Shown here piece after piece: positions 7,908 to 14,718 of a DNA stretch of 14,718 nucleotides (positions are counted from its first letter, which is position 1; the number at the start of each line of letters is the position of its first letter). The DNA comes from Sphingomonadaceae bacterium (GTDB lineage Bacteria; Pseudomonadota; Alphaproteobacteria; Sphingomonadales; Sphingomonadaceae): positions 1 to 14,718 of the forward strand of contig JACMKH010000404.1 of assembly GCA_014380205.1 (NCBI GenBank). The letters are read 5' to 3'. The notes under the pieces are model-generated. The model was not told the origin of the DNA. It worked only from the letters and a program-made list of their open reading frames with translations, and did no database searches. The position numbers and the translations under genes are program-made.

Positions 7908-9337
7908 GCCGCCGCGGTCCCCCCGACGGTCAGCCCCTCGATCAGCAAGGTCGGCTGCCCGACGCCCGCCGGAATGCTCTGCCCCGCCTTGCCGCAGATG
8001 CCGATGCCCTCGTCGAGCGCGAGGTCGTTGCCGATCGCGGCGACCTTGGTCAGCACGGTCGGCCCGTCGCCGATCAAGGTAGCGCCCTTGATCGGCGCGC
8101 CGATCACGCCGTTCTTCACGCGATAGGCCTCGGTGCAGCTGAACACGAACTTGCCGCTGGTGATGTCGACCTGCCCGCCGCCGAAGCTTTTCGCGTAGAT
8201 CCCGTCCTTGACGCGGCCCAGCATCTCGATCGGGTCGCCCTCGCCCGACCGCATAAATGTATTGGTCATCCGGGGCATCGGCGCGTGCGCAAAACTCTCG
8301 CGGCGGCCGTTGCCCGTCGCGGCGACGCCCATCAGCCGCGCGTTGAGCCGGTCCTGGAGATAGCGCTTGAGGATGCCGTCCTCGATTAGCACGGTCTCTT
8401 GGCTCGGCGTGCCCTCGTCGTCGATGGTGAGCGAGCCGCGCCGCATCCCGATCGAGCCGTCGTCGACCACGGTGACGCCGGGCGCCGCGACCCGCTCGCC
8501 GATCCGCCCCGAAAAGGCCGAGGTGCCCTTGCGGTTGAAATCGCCCTCGAGGCCGTGGCCGATCGCCTCGTGGAGCAGTACGCCCGGCCAGCCGGGGCCG
8601 AGGATCACGGTCATCTCGCCCGCCGGCGCGGGCTCGGAGGCGAGGTTGACCAGCGCCTGGGCGAGCGCCTCGTCGATCGCGCGGTTCCACGCGGCGGGAT
8701 CGAGCAGCCGCTCGTAGAGATAGCGACCGCCCATGCCGAAATAGCCCGTCTCGCGCCGGCCGTTCTCCTCGACGACAAGCTGGACGTTGAGGCGGACGAG
8801 CGGGCGGATGTCGCTCGCGACGAAGCCGTCGGCGCGGACGATCTCGACCACGCTCCACGACCCTGAGAGCGCGGCGGTGACCTGCTTGACGCGCGGATCG
8901 CGCGCGCGCGCGGCGGCATCGATCTCCTGGCACAAGGCCACCTTGCGCGCGAACGGAACAAGACTAAGCGGATCGTCGGCGGTGTATAGGCTCGCGTTGG
9001 TCCGACGCGGCGGCGGCGCGGGCTGGCCTTTGGCCGGATCGAGCAGGCTCATCGTCTCGGCGGCGCGGCGGATCGCACCCTCGCTGATCTCGTTGGCGTG
9101 CGCGAAGGCGGTGGTCTCGCCCGAAACGCCGCGCAGACCGAAGCCGGCCTCGGTGCTGTAATCGGCGGTCTTGAGCCGGCCATCGTCGAAGGTGAAGGCC
9201 TCGCTCGCGATATATTGGAGGTAGAGCTCGCCATCGTCGGCGGTTCGCAGCGCCTCGGCGGTCAGCCGCAACGCGCAGTCGGGATCGAGCATGCCGTCGC
9301 GATAGACGTACGAGCGGGGATCGAGGGACAGGGTCAT
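7904..9337 (-). CDS. tldD: Metalloprotease TldD
   Basis: A 477-residue zinc metalloprotease subunit of the TldD/TldE (PmbA) family, the normal length. In E. coli the TldD-TldE heterodimer cleaves unfolded peptides, matures microcin B17 and degrades the CcdA antitoxin; TldD carries the active site. Here the zinc motif HEAIGH is at 256-261 and the C-terminal cysteine that completes the metal site is probably Cys448 (GIGICGKAG). The ATG at 9337 gives the family-typical beginning; the frame is open upstream but overlaps the zinc-finger gene. There is no strong ribosome binding site. The TldE/PmbA partner is not in this window, which is common because the two genes are often unlinked. Confidence 0.96.
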   Translation of the reverse strand: MTLSLDPRSYVYRDGMLDPDCALRLTAEALRTADDGELYLQYIASEAFTFDDGRLKTADYSTEAGFGLRGVSGETTAFAHANEISEGAIRRAAETMSLLDPAKGQPAPPPRRTNASLYTADDPLSLVPFARKVALCQEIDAAARARDPRVKQVTAALSGSWSVVEIVRADGFVASDIRPLVRLNVQLVVEENGRRETGYFGMGGRYLYERLLDPAAWNRAIDEALAQALVNLASEPAPAGEMTVILGPGWPGVLLHEAIGHGLEGDFNRKGTSAFSGRIGERVAAPGVTVVDDGSIGMRRGSLTIDDEGTPSQETVLIEDGILKRYLQDRLNARLMGVAATGNGRRESFAHAPMPRMTNTFMRSGEGDPIEMLGRVKDGIYAKSFGGGQVDITSGKFVFSCTEAYRVKNGVIGAPIKGATLIGDGPTVLTKVAAIGNDLALDEGIGICGKAGQSIPAGVGQPTLLIEGLTVGGTAAA

Positions 9338-9354
9338 ACCGACGGATATAGGAC

Positions 9355-9585
9355 TCAGCTCGCGCCCGCGCTCACATCTTTTTCGCCCGCGCCGCCATCC
9401 TCGTCGGCCGGCCCGCCGATCAGCACGAAGCGACGGTCGCAATAGCCGCAATCGACATATCCCGCCTCGTCGATCTCGAGCCAGACGCGCGGATGGCCCA
9501 GCGCGAGCCCGCCGGGGATATCCGAGGCGCCGTCGCAGGCGACGCGACTCGTCGGCGTGCGGACAATTTCAGGGGGCGGCACCAT
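9355..9585 (-). CDS. CHCC zinc-finger domain protein
   Basis: A 76-residue protein with zinc ligands Cys18, His31, Cys46 and Cys49 (ACDG, GHPRVWLEID, VDCGYCDRRF). This matches the zf-CHCC family, related to the NDUFS6 accessory subunit of mitochondrial complex I and common as a stand-alone small protein in alphaproteobacteria. The tail after residue 60 is glycine/acid-rich and probably disordered. The ATG at 9585 was chosen because the family typically starts with MxPPPE. It lies 17 bases ahead of tldD on the same strand and heads the minus-strand block, back to back with the ABC gene 43 bases away. Confidence 0.88.
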   Translation of the reverse strand: MVPPPEIVRTPTSRVACDGASDIPGGLALGHPRVWLEIDEAGYVDCGYCDRRFVLIGGPADEDGGAGEKDVSAGAS

Positions 9586-9628
9586 AGGGCGCGCGGATAG
9601 CAAGTTTGCGCGGGGCGGGGCAACCGCT
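9586..9628. promoter_or_regulatory. Short divergent gap between the zinc-finger and ABC genes
   Basis: These 43 bases separate two back-to-back transcription units and must hold or adjoin both ribosome binding sites; a GGGGCGGGG run here serves the ABC gene. No convincing -35/-10 pair can be placed, so the promoters may reach into the opposing coding sequences, or one of the transcripts may start further upstream. Confidence 0.3.
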
Positions 9629-10558
9629 ATGCCCCGCGCGATGAGCGAAGCCGCGATCCGCGTCGAGAATATGACCAAAATTTACGCGGGTGGCACGCGC
9701 GCGCTCGACGATGTCAGCCTCGACGTACCGCGGGGAACGATCTTCGGGCTGCTCGGGCCGAACGGCGCGGGCAAGTCGACGCTGATCAACATCCTCGCGG
9801 GGATCGTCAACAAGACCAGCGGCAAGGCCGCGATCTGGGGCTTCGACATCGACGAGAATCCCCGCAACGCCAAGCGCGCGATCGGCATCGTCAACCAGGA
9901 AATCCTGTTCGACCCCTTCTTCACCCCGGCCGAGACGCTCGACATCTACGCGGGGCTCTACGGCATCAGGCGCAAGGACCGGCGCACCGCCGAGCTGCTC
10001 GCCGCGGTCCATCTCTCGGACAAGGCCGACGCCTATTCGCGCACGCTTTCGGGCGGGATGAAGCGGCGGTTGATGGTCGCCAAGGCGATGGTCCATTCGC
10101 CCCCCGTGCTCGTGCTCGACGAGCCCACCGCGGGCGTCGACGTGACCTTGCGCCAGCAGCTGTGGAACTATGTACGCCAGCTCAACGCCGAGGGCGTCAC
10201 GGTCGTGCTCACCACCCATTATCTCGAGGAGGCCGAGGCGCTGTGCGACCGCATCGCGATCATCAACCACGGCAAGGTGATCGCCGACAAGCCGACGCGC
10301 GAGCTGGTCGGGATGGCGCAGGAGAAGCTGGTCGTGGTGACGGTCGACCGCGATGTCGAAGAAGCGCCCGCCGCGCCCTGCTTCGACAAGATCGTTCTCG
10401 CCGATCCCCGCACGCTCGAGATCACCTATCGCAAGGACCGCGTCAACGCGGGCGAGGTGCTCAGCGCGCTGGGCGCGGCGGGGCTGGGCGTGATCGAGGT
10501 ATCGACGCGCGAGCCGGACTTGGAGGATGTTTTTCTGAATCTTACCAGAGATGTCTGA
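9629..10558 (+). CDS. ABC transporter ATP-binding protein, YadG-like
   Basis: A 309-residue ATPase of an ABC-2 type exporter. All motifs are intact: Walker A GPNGAGKST at 43-51, Q-loop Gln90, signature LSGGM at 140-144, Walker B LVLDE at 161-165 and the switch His197. The stretch NKTSGKAAIWGFDI and the following residues resemble E. coli YadG. A C-terminal extension of about 80 residues follows the ATPase core. The ATG at 9629 is preferred over the one at 9641 because a GGGG-rich ribosome binding site ends eight bases before it. The stop overlaps the start of nadB by eight bases. The expected permease gene is not next to it, so its membrane partner must be elsewhere or has been lost. Substrate unknown. 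Confidence 0.93.
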   Translation: MPRAMSEAAIRVENMTKIYAGGTRALDDVSLDVPRGTIFGLLGPNGAGKSTLINILAGIVNKTSGKAAIWGFDIDENPRNAKRAIGIVNQEILFDPFFTPAETLDIYAGLYGIRRKDRRTAELLAAVHLSDKADAYSRTLSGGMKRRLMVAKAMVHSPPVLVLDEPTAGVDVTLRQQLWNYVRQLNAEGVTVVLTTHYLEEAEALCDRIAIINHGKVIADKPTRELVGMAQEKLVVVTVDRDVEEAPAAPCFDKIVLADPRTLEITYRKDRVNAGEVLSALGAAGLGVIEVSTREPDLEDVFLNLTRDV

Positions 10559-12106
10559 GCACGACATCCTAATCATCGGCTCAGGAGCGGCGGGACTCAC
10601 CGCCGCGCTCACGCTCGCCCCGCGCTTCCGCGTCTGCGTGCTCGCCAAGGGTGCGCTCAACGAGGGGTCGACCGCATGGGCGCAGGGCGGCATCGCGGCG
10701 GTGCTCGAGCCGGGGGACACCTTCGAGAGCCATATCGAGGACACGATGATCGCGGGTGCGGGGCTCAATGACCGCGCCACGGTCGAGTTCGTCGTCGAGA
10801 ACGCGCCCGCCGCGATCGAGCGGCTCGCCGCGCTCGGCGTGCCCTTCAATCCCGGCGAATCCGAGCGCTGGCACCTGACGCGCGAGGGCGGGCACAGCCA
10901 TCGCCGGATCGTCCATGTCCATGACGCGACCGGCTGGGCAGTGCAGGAGGCGCTCGAAAAGGCCGCCTCCGCCAACCCCAACATCACGCTGAGGCCCGAT
11001 ATGGCCGCGATCGATCTGATCGTCGATCGCCACACGGTCGATCCAGCGGGTGAGCAGCGCGTCTGGGGCGTCTATGCGCTCAATCGCGCGACCGGCCGGA
11101 TCGAAACCATCTCCGCGCGCGCGACGATCCTCGCCACCGGAGGCGCGGGGCGCGCCTACCTGTTCTCGACCGCGCCGCGATGGCGTGGCGCGCGGGCTGC
11201 AGGATCGCCAACATGGAGTTCATGCAGTTCCACCCGACCTGCCTCTACAATCTCGAGGTCAAAAATTTTTTGATCACCGAGGCGGTGCGCGGCGAGGGCG
11301 GGCAGCTCAAGCTCCCCGAGACCAGCGAGCGCTTCATGCCGCGCTTCGATCCGCGCGAGGAGCTCGCCCCGCGCGACGTCGTCGCGCGCGCGATCGATCA
11401 CGAGATCAAGCGGCTCGGGCTCGACTACGTCCACCTCGACATCAGCCACCGCGATCCCGAATTCGTGCGCGGGCATTTTCCCAACATCCACGCGCGTCTG
11501 CTCGATCTCGGAATCGACATGACGCGCGAGCCCATCCCCGTCGTCCCCGCGCAGCACTACACCTGCGGCGGCGTGCGCATCGATCTCAACGGCCGCACCG
11601 ATCTTCCCGGCCTCTACGCCGCGGGCGAGTGCAGCGAATCGGGGCTCCACGGCGCCAACCGTCTCGCGTCCAACTCGCTGCTCGAATGCTTCGTGTTCGG
11701 CGAGGCCGCCGCCAACCACATCGCGGCGCATTGGGACGATCTCGATCCGCACCCCGCGATCCGCCCCTGGGACGAAAGCCGCGTCACCGATTCGGACGAG
11801 GAGGTCGTCGTCCAGCACAATTGGCGCGAAATCCGTCGCTTCATGTGGGACTATGTCGGCATCGTCCGCACCACCAAGCGCCTCGAGCGCGCCCAGCACC
11901 GCGTCGATCTGCTGGGCCGCGAGGTCGCCGAATATTACGGCCACTTCCGCGTCACCCCCGATCTGGTGGAGTTGCGCAACCTCGTCGAGGTCGCCGGCCT
12001 GATTGTCCGCTCAGCTCTGTCGCGCAAGGAGAGCCGTGGGCTCCACTACACGCTCGACTATCCTGAGACGGCGGCCGAGGCGGTGGACACGGTCCTCGTC
12101 CCCTGA
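10551..12106 (+). pseudogene. nadB: L-aspartate oxidase NadB, frameshifted by an internal deletion
   Basis: NadB oxidises L-aspartate to iminoaspartate, the first step of de novo NAD synthesis. The N-terminal part (10551 to about 11176) has the FAD-binding GSGAAGL and reads in one frame up to LFSTAP. The rest (about 11177 to 12106) continues in another frame from AMAWRAGC and keeps [28 protein letters not shown] and the C-terminal helical domain. Between them, comparison with NadB predicts about eight residues (roughly D-x-A-T-G-D-G-I) that are missing, equal to a 25-base loss that also shifts the frame. Translation from the start would stop at 11273 after 240 residues. Restoring 25 bases gives about 526 residues, near the usual length. 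Either a real pseudogene or an assembly error. nadA and nadC are not in the window. Confidence 0.88.
11261..11271 (+). other. A5-T6 tract inside nadB
   Basis: The run AAAAATTTTTT interrupts an otherwise GC-rich coding region. In the native nadB frame it encodes Lys-Asn-Phe-Leu with three successive codons ending in A or T, against the strong G/C preference of the neighbours. In the shifted frame the premature stop TGA begins at its last T (11271-11273). Such runs can make RNA polymerase slip, but slippage here would come about 28 codons after the lesion and could not restore the catalytic region. Confidence 0.5.
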
Positions 12107-12124
12107 TCCGTTCCGCGCGATCCC

Positions 12125-13324
12125 ATGCCTCTCCGCCGCTTCCTCACCGCCTACTACGCCTATGTCTTCCTGATCGATTTCATGCTCGGCTATGCGATCT
12201 ACGCGGTCTGGTTCGAGGTTTCGGGCCTCGGCGTGTGGGAGATCGCACTGCTGTTCGCGATCTGGGCGGGGATCGCCGCGGCGTTCGAAGTCCCCTCGGG
12301 CGCGCTGTCGGACAGGTTCGACCGGCGCTGGCTGCTCGTCGCCGCGCCGGTGATCAAGGCGGGGACCTTCCTGCTCTGGGTATTCGCCGAGAGCAGCTTC
12401 GCGTGGTTCGCGCTCGGCTTCGGCATGTGGAGCTTCGCGATGGCGCTGGTCTCGGGGTCGAAGGAGGCGCTGCTCTACGAGCATCTCGACGCGGCGGGGC
12501 GCGCGGACGATTATGATCGCGCGCTCGGGGCCGACCGCGCCGCGGCCGAGCTCAGCGTCGGCCTCGCGATCCTGATCGGCGCGATCGTTGGCCATTTCTC
12601 GTTGGAGGCAACGCTCTGGCTGACGCTGCCGCCGCTCGCGCTCTCGGCGATCGTCGCGTGCTGGCTACCCGATCTCAGGCGCGGACGGAGCGAGGGCGAT
12701 GCGCCGCGGACGGGCTATTTCGGCCATTTCGCCAACGCATTCGCCGAATTCAAACGCGAGCCCGATCTGCGCTTTCTGACGCTCTACCTGATGTTCGGAA
12801 CCGTGTTCGGCGTGATCGAGGAGTTCGACCCGCTCTATTTCCTCGCGCTCGGCCTGCCGATCTGGAGCTTCGGCGTGATCGGGGGGATCGTCATCGGCGC
12901 CAAAGCCTGGGCCAATCTCGCCGCGCACCGTTTCGCGGGATTTTCGCCGGCGAGCTGGCTGTTCCCGCTGATCGGCGGGATCATGCTGACGCTGTCGGGC
13001 GTGGGCCATTCGCCCTGGATGCTTGTCCCGCTGGTCATCGCCTATCTGGTCACCGCGCCCGCGACGATCCTCGCCGAGGCGCGCTTCCAGAGCGCAGTCG
13101 GGGACGAGAGCCGCGCGACGACAACCTCGGCGATGATCTTCTTCTATTGCGTCACGGGCATCGCGATGTGCCTCGCCTTCGGCGCGATCGCCGAGCTCGC
13201 CGGCGTGATCCCCGCCTACGGCTGGTCGGGCGTCTATCTCACCGGCTTCGCAATCTGGGCATGGTCGCGCGCGCGGCGCGGGCAATCCGCTACGCGCGCG
13301 CTGGAATCACGCGCGGAACTCTAG
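12125..13324 (+). CDS. MFS transporter
   Basis: A 399-residue inner-membrane protein of the major facilitator superfamily with about twelve hydrophobic segments. The cytoplasmic loop 2-3 motif is seen as GALSDRFDRRW at 59-69, and a charged central loop near residues 180-215 separates the two halves. The substrate cannot be inferred. It starts 18 bases after the nadB stop, without a clear ribosome binding site, and is probably transcribed with the ABC gene and nadB. Its TAG stop shares a CTAG with the stop of the convergent fasciclin gene. Confidence 0.9.
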   Translation: MPLRRFLTAYYAYVFLIDFMLGYAIYAVWFEVSGLGVWEIALLFAIWAGIAAAFEVPSGALSDRFDRRWLLVAAPVIKAGTFLLWVFAESSFAWFALGFGMWSFAMALVSGSKEALLYEHLDAAGRADDYDRALGADRAAAELSVGLAILIGAIVGHFSLEATLWLTLPPLALSAIVACWLPDLRRGRSEGDAPRTGYFGHFANAFAEFKREPDLRFLTLYLMFGTVFGVIEEFDPLYFLALGLPIWSFGVIGGIVIGAKAWANLAAHRFAGFSPASWLFPLIGGIMLTLSGVGHSPWMLVPLVIAYLVTAPATILAEARFQSAVGDESRATTTSAMIFFYCVTGIAMCLAFGAIAELAGVIPAYGWSGVYLTGFAIWAWSRARRGQSATRALESRAEL

Positions 13325-13971
13325 CCGGCGGGGCCCGCCTCGCTGGCCATGGCCTCGCTGCCCTCGCCGGGCTGTCCGTCACCTGGGTTTAGCACCATGT
13401 CGACGACGTGGAGCACGCCGTTCGACTGGATCACGTCGGACTGCGACAACCGCGCCGTTCCCCCCGCGCTGTCGCGCATCACGATCCCGTCACCGTCGCG
13501 CGCGACGGTGAGCTGCGCGCCGGTCATCGTCGCGAGCGAGACGTCACCCTCGGATCGGTCGAGCGCCGCCGCGAGGTCCTCGCTGGTCACCACGCCGGGG
13601 ACGATGTGGTACGAGACGAGATTGACCAACTCGGGGCCGCCCGCCTCGGTCAGCGCCTCGAACGTCCCCTCGGGGAGAGCGCCGAAGGCGTCGTCGGTCG
13701 GCGCGAACACCGTGTAGGGGCCGACGCCCTCAAGCGTCTCGGAGAGCCCCGCCGCGTCGACCGCCGCGACGAAGCGCGTGAGATTGCCCGCCTCGGCGAG
13801 ATTCTGTCCGAAGCTGCGGTTGGGGTCCATCTCGGTCCCGCCGACCGATACCGGCGCGACCTCGGCGTCGTCAGCGGAGACCACGGCTTCGTTCCCGTCG
13901 GCCTCCTTGCATCCGGGAACGAGGATCAACGCGGCGGCGCCGAGCAGCGCTCCTGCCAGCCTGTTCGTCAT
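13321..13971 (-). CDS. Fasciclin-domain lipoprotein
   Basis: A 216-residue exported protein with a single FAS1 (fasciclin) domain, a fold linked to adhesion and surface interactions. The N-terminal hydrophobic segment ends in LVPGC with the lipidated cysteine at 21; the next residue is Lys, which favours outer-membrane rather than inner-membrane retention. An acidic linker (about 24-55) precedes the FAS1 domain (about 60-196), which shows YTVFAPTDDAFGALP, the YH motif in LVSYHIVPG, and VLHVVDMVLNP. The C-terminus is a short Gly/Ala/Glu tail. The ATG at 13971 follows a strong ribosome binding site (AGGAG). The gene is 13 bases downstream of the tyrosine-rich gene, probably in one transcript, and its stop overlaps that of the convergent MFS gene. 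Confidence 0.93.
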   Translation of the reverse strand: MTNRLAGALLGAAALILVPGCKEADGNEAVVSADDAEVAPVSVGGTEMDPNRSFGQNLAEAGNLTRFVAAVDAAGLSETLEGVGPYTVFAPTDDAFGALPEGTFEALTEAGGPELVNLVSYHIVPGVVTSEDLAAALDRSEGDVSLATMTGAQLTVARDGDGIVMRDSAGGTARLSQSDVIQSNGVLHVVDMVLNPGDGQPGEGSEAMASEAGPAG

Positions 13972-13984
13972 CTCTACTCTCCTG

Positions 13985-14718
13985 CTAGGCCAACGCCGCG
14001 GTCAGCGCGACCGCCGCGACGATGAGCTGGGTGTCGGCGTCGATCTGCCACACCCGCCCGTCATTGTAGCGATACCAATAATCCTCGTCGTCATAATAGG
14101 CGTCGCGATAGCCGAAGGGCACGTTGTAAACGTCATAACCCAGCGGCATCGGCTGGCCGACGACGAAATCATTTGTCAACAGCGCGCAAACGCCCTCGAT
14201 GCGATAGCTGGCCGGGTCCACCCGGTAGATCGCTCCGTCGCCGTAGCGATAGTGATAATCATCGTCATAATAGACCGAGCGATAGGCCTGGGGCACGTTG
14301 TAGACGCCATAGCCGACGGGCAGCGTGTGGCCGACCGAGAAGCCGCCGCCGAGCAGCGGAATCGCCGCCGCGATCAGCGCGGTCGCCGGGTCGATCCGGT
14401 ACATATAGCCGTTATAGTAGCGGTAATCGTATCGATCGCGGCCGATGCCATAGCTCAGCCGGTAACGATAGGGCGTCCAGCTATAGGGCCGCGGACGGTC
14501 GTAGAAGGCGAAGCGCTGGCCGAAGGCGAAGCGCGCACGCGCGCCGCCCGAAGGCACGCAGGCGAAGGTCCGCCACGCGAGACCCGGCGCGCAGGCGCGC
14601 GGACGGTAGCGGCTCACCCACCGGCGCGGGGCGAAGGTGTAGCGCTGGCGGTAATCGGCCGCGCGGCGCGCCTGAATCTGCCGCCAGCGGCGCGGATCGC
14701 TGCGCTCCCGCAGAGCGA
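13985..14718 (-). CDS. Tyrosine-rich repeat protein, N-terminus beyond the right edge
   Basis: The frame is open from the stop at 13985 to the window edge, so at least 243 residues are seen and the start lies outside. A GTG at 14617 is an unlikely start because the reading upstream of it (RQRYTFAPRRW) has the same Arg/Tyr style. The visible N-terminal part is basic and rich in Arg, Tyr and Trp. The C-terminal part holds two full copies and one partial copy of a repeat of about 58 residues with YRY-x-DG-x-x-YRVDP, FxVG-x-x-x-P-x-GYxVYNVP and an acidic YYDDD. I do not recognise a named family. Similar Tyr-rich proteins in sphingomonads are usually secreted or periplasmic, but the signal peptide is outside the window. 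Confidence 0.8.
   Translation of the reverse strand, partial: ALRERSDPRRWRQIQARRAADYRQRYTFAPRRWVSRYRPRACAPGLAWRTFACVPSGGARARFAFGQRFAFYDRPRPYSWTPYRYRLSYGIGRDRYDYRYYNGYMYRIDPATALIAAAIPLLGGGFSVGHTLPVGYGVYNVPQAYRSVYYDDDYHYRYGDGAIYRVDPASYRIEGVCALLTNDFVVGQPMPLGYDVYNVPFGYRDAYYDDEDYWYRYNDGRVWQIDADTQLIVAAVALTAALA
13988..14431 (-). repeat. Protein-level tandem repeats, two full and one partial copy
   Basis: Unit 1 lies at about 14431-14258, unit 2 at 14257-14081 and a truncated unit 3 at 14080-13988. Each full unit is 58-59 residues. Units 1 and 2 share YRY, YRxDP, a hydrophobic stretch, VGxxxPxGYxVYNVP and YYDDD in the same order and spacing; unit 3 keeps YRYNDG, IDADTQLI and the hydrophobic stretch only. 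The DNA copies have diverged, so this is an old duplication kept at the protein level rather than a recent DNA repeat. Confidence 0.8.

Noticed and set aside
7908..8933. Upstream extension of the DUF5996 frame as an N-terminal domain
   Set aside because: It overlaps tldD completely and is arginine-rich without domain features; the GTG at the tldD stop fits the family start.
9692..9707. Second sigma-54-like site TGGCACGCGCGCGCTC
   Set aside because: It lacks the TTGC of the -12 element and lies inside the ABC ATPase coding sequence.
9569..11035. 488-codon minus-strand frame opposite the ABC and nadB genes
   Set aside because: Antisense shadow of motif-bearing plus-strand genes, with no recognisable domain.
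11174..11273. Programmed frameshift to make full-length NadB
   Set aside because: The frames do not meet at a slippery site at the junction, and conserved residues are missing rather than merely out of frame; a deletion explains it better.

Overview
The window comes from a very GC-rich bacterial chromosome. Gene content and protein style (a TonB-dependent receptor of the sphingomonad type, a small CHCC zinc-finger protein beside tldD, a glnK-amtB pair, a DUF5996/DUF924 neighbourhood) point to an alphaproteobacterium, most likely of the order Sphingomonadales. That placement is an inference from gene style, not from a marker gene. No rRNA, tRNA, CRISPR array, insertion sequence or phage gene is visible.

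Left part (1-4523, all minus strand): the first codons of a gene that leaves the window, then a TonB-dependent outer-membrane receptor. Next is a 258-base gap holding the terminator of the upstream unit, then amtB (ammonium channel) and glnK (PII regulator). A textbook sigma-54 promoter sits just upstream of glnK, so this pair is very probably switched on by nitrogen limitation through RpoN and an NtrC-type activator.

Middle (4617-9585, all minus strand): seven tightly packed genes that look like one transcript. In transcription order they are a CHCC zinc-finger protein, TldD metalloprotease, DUF5996 protein, DUF924 protein, an endonuclease/exonuclease/phosphatase-family hydrolase, a small DUF2007 protein and a patatin-like phospholipase. 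Two junctions are 4-base start/stop overlaps and the other gaps are 8 to 41 bases. No shared pathway is obvious.

Right part: a short divergent gap (9586-9628) leads into a plus-strand unit of a YadG-like ABC ATPase with no adjacent permease, nadB (L-aspartate oxidase) and an MFS transporter. nadB is broken: about 25 bases encoding part of the conserved ATGDGI segment appear to be missing near 11176, and the frame shifts. This is either a true pseudogene or an assembly error. The MFS gene ends convergently, sharing a CTAG with a minus-strand fasciclin-domain lipoprotein. That lipoprotein gene lies 13 bases downstream of a tyrosine-rich protein built of about 58-residue repeats, which runs off the right edge.

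Most of the window is ordinary core genome. The strongest points for a second look are the nadB lesion, the sigma-54 promoter, the tyrosine-rich repeat protein, and the orphan ABC ATPase overlapping nadB. I see no clear sign of a new defence or mobile system.
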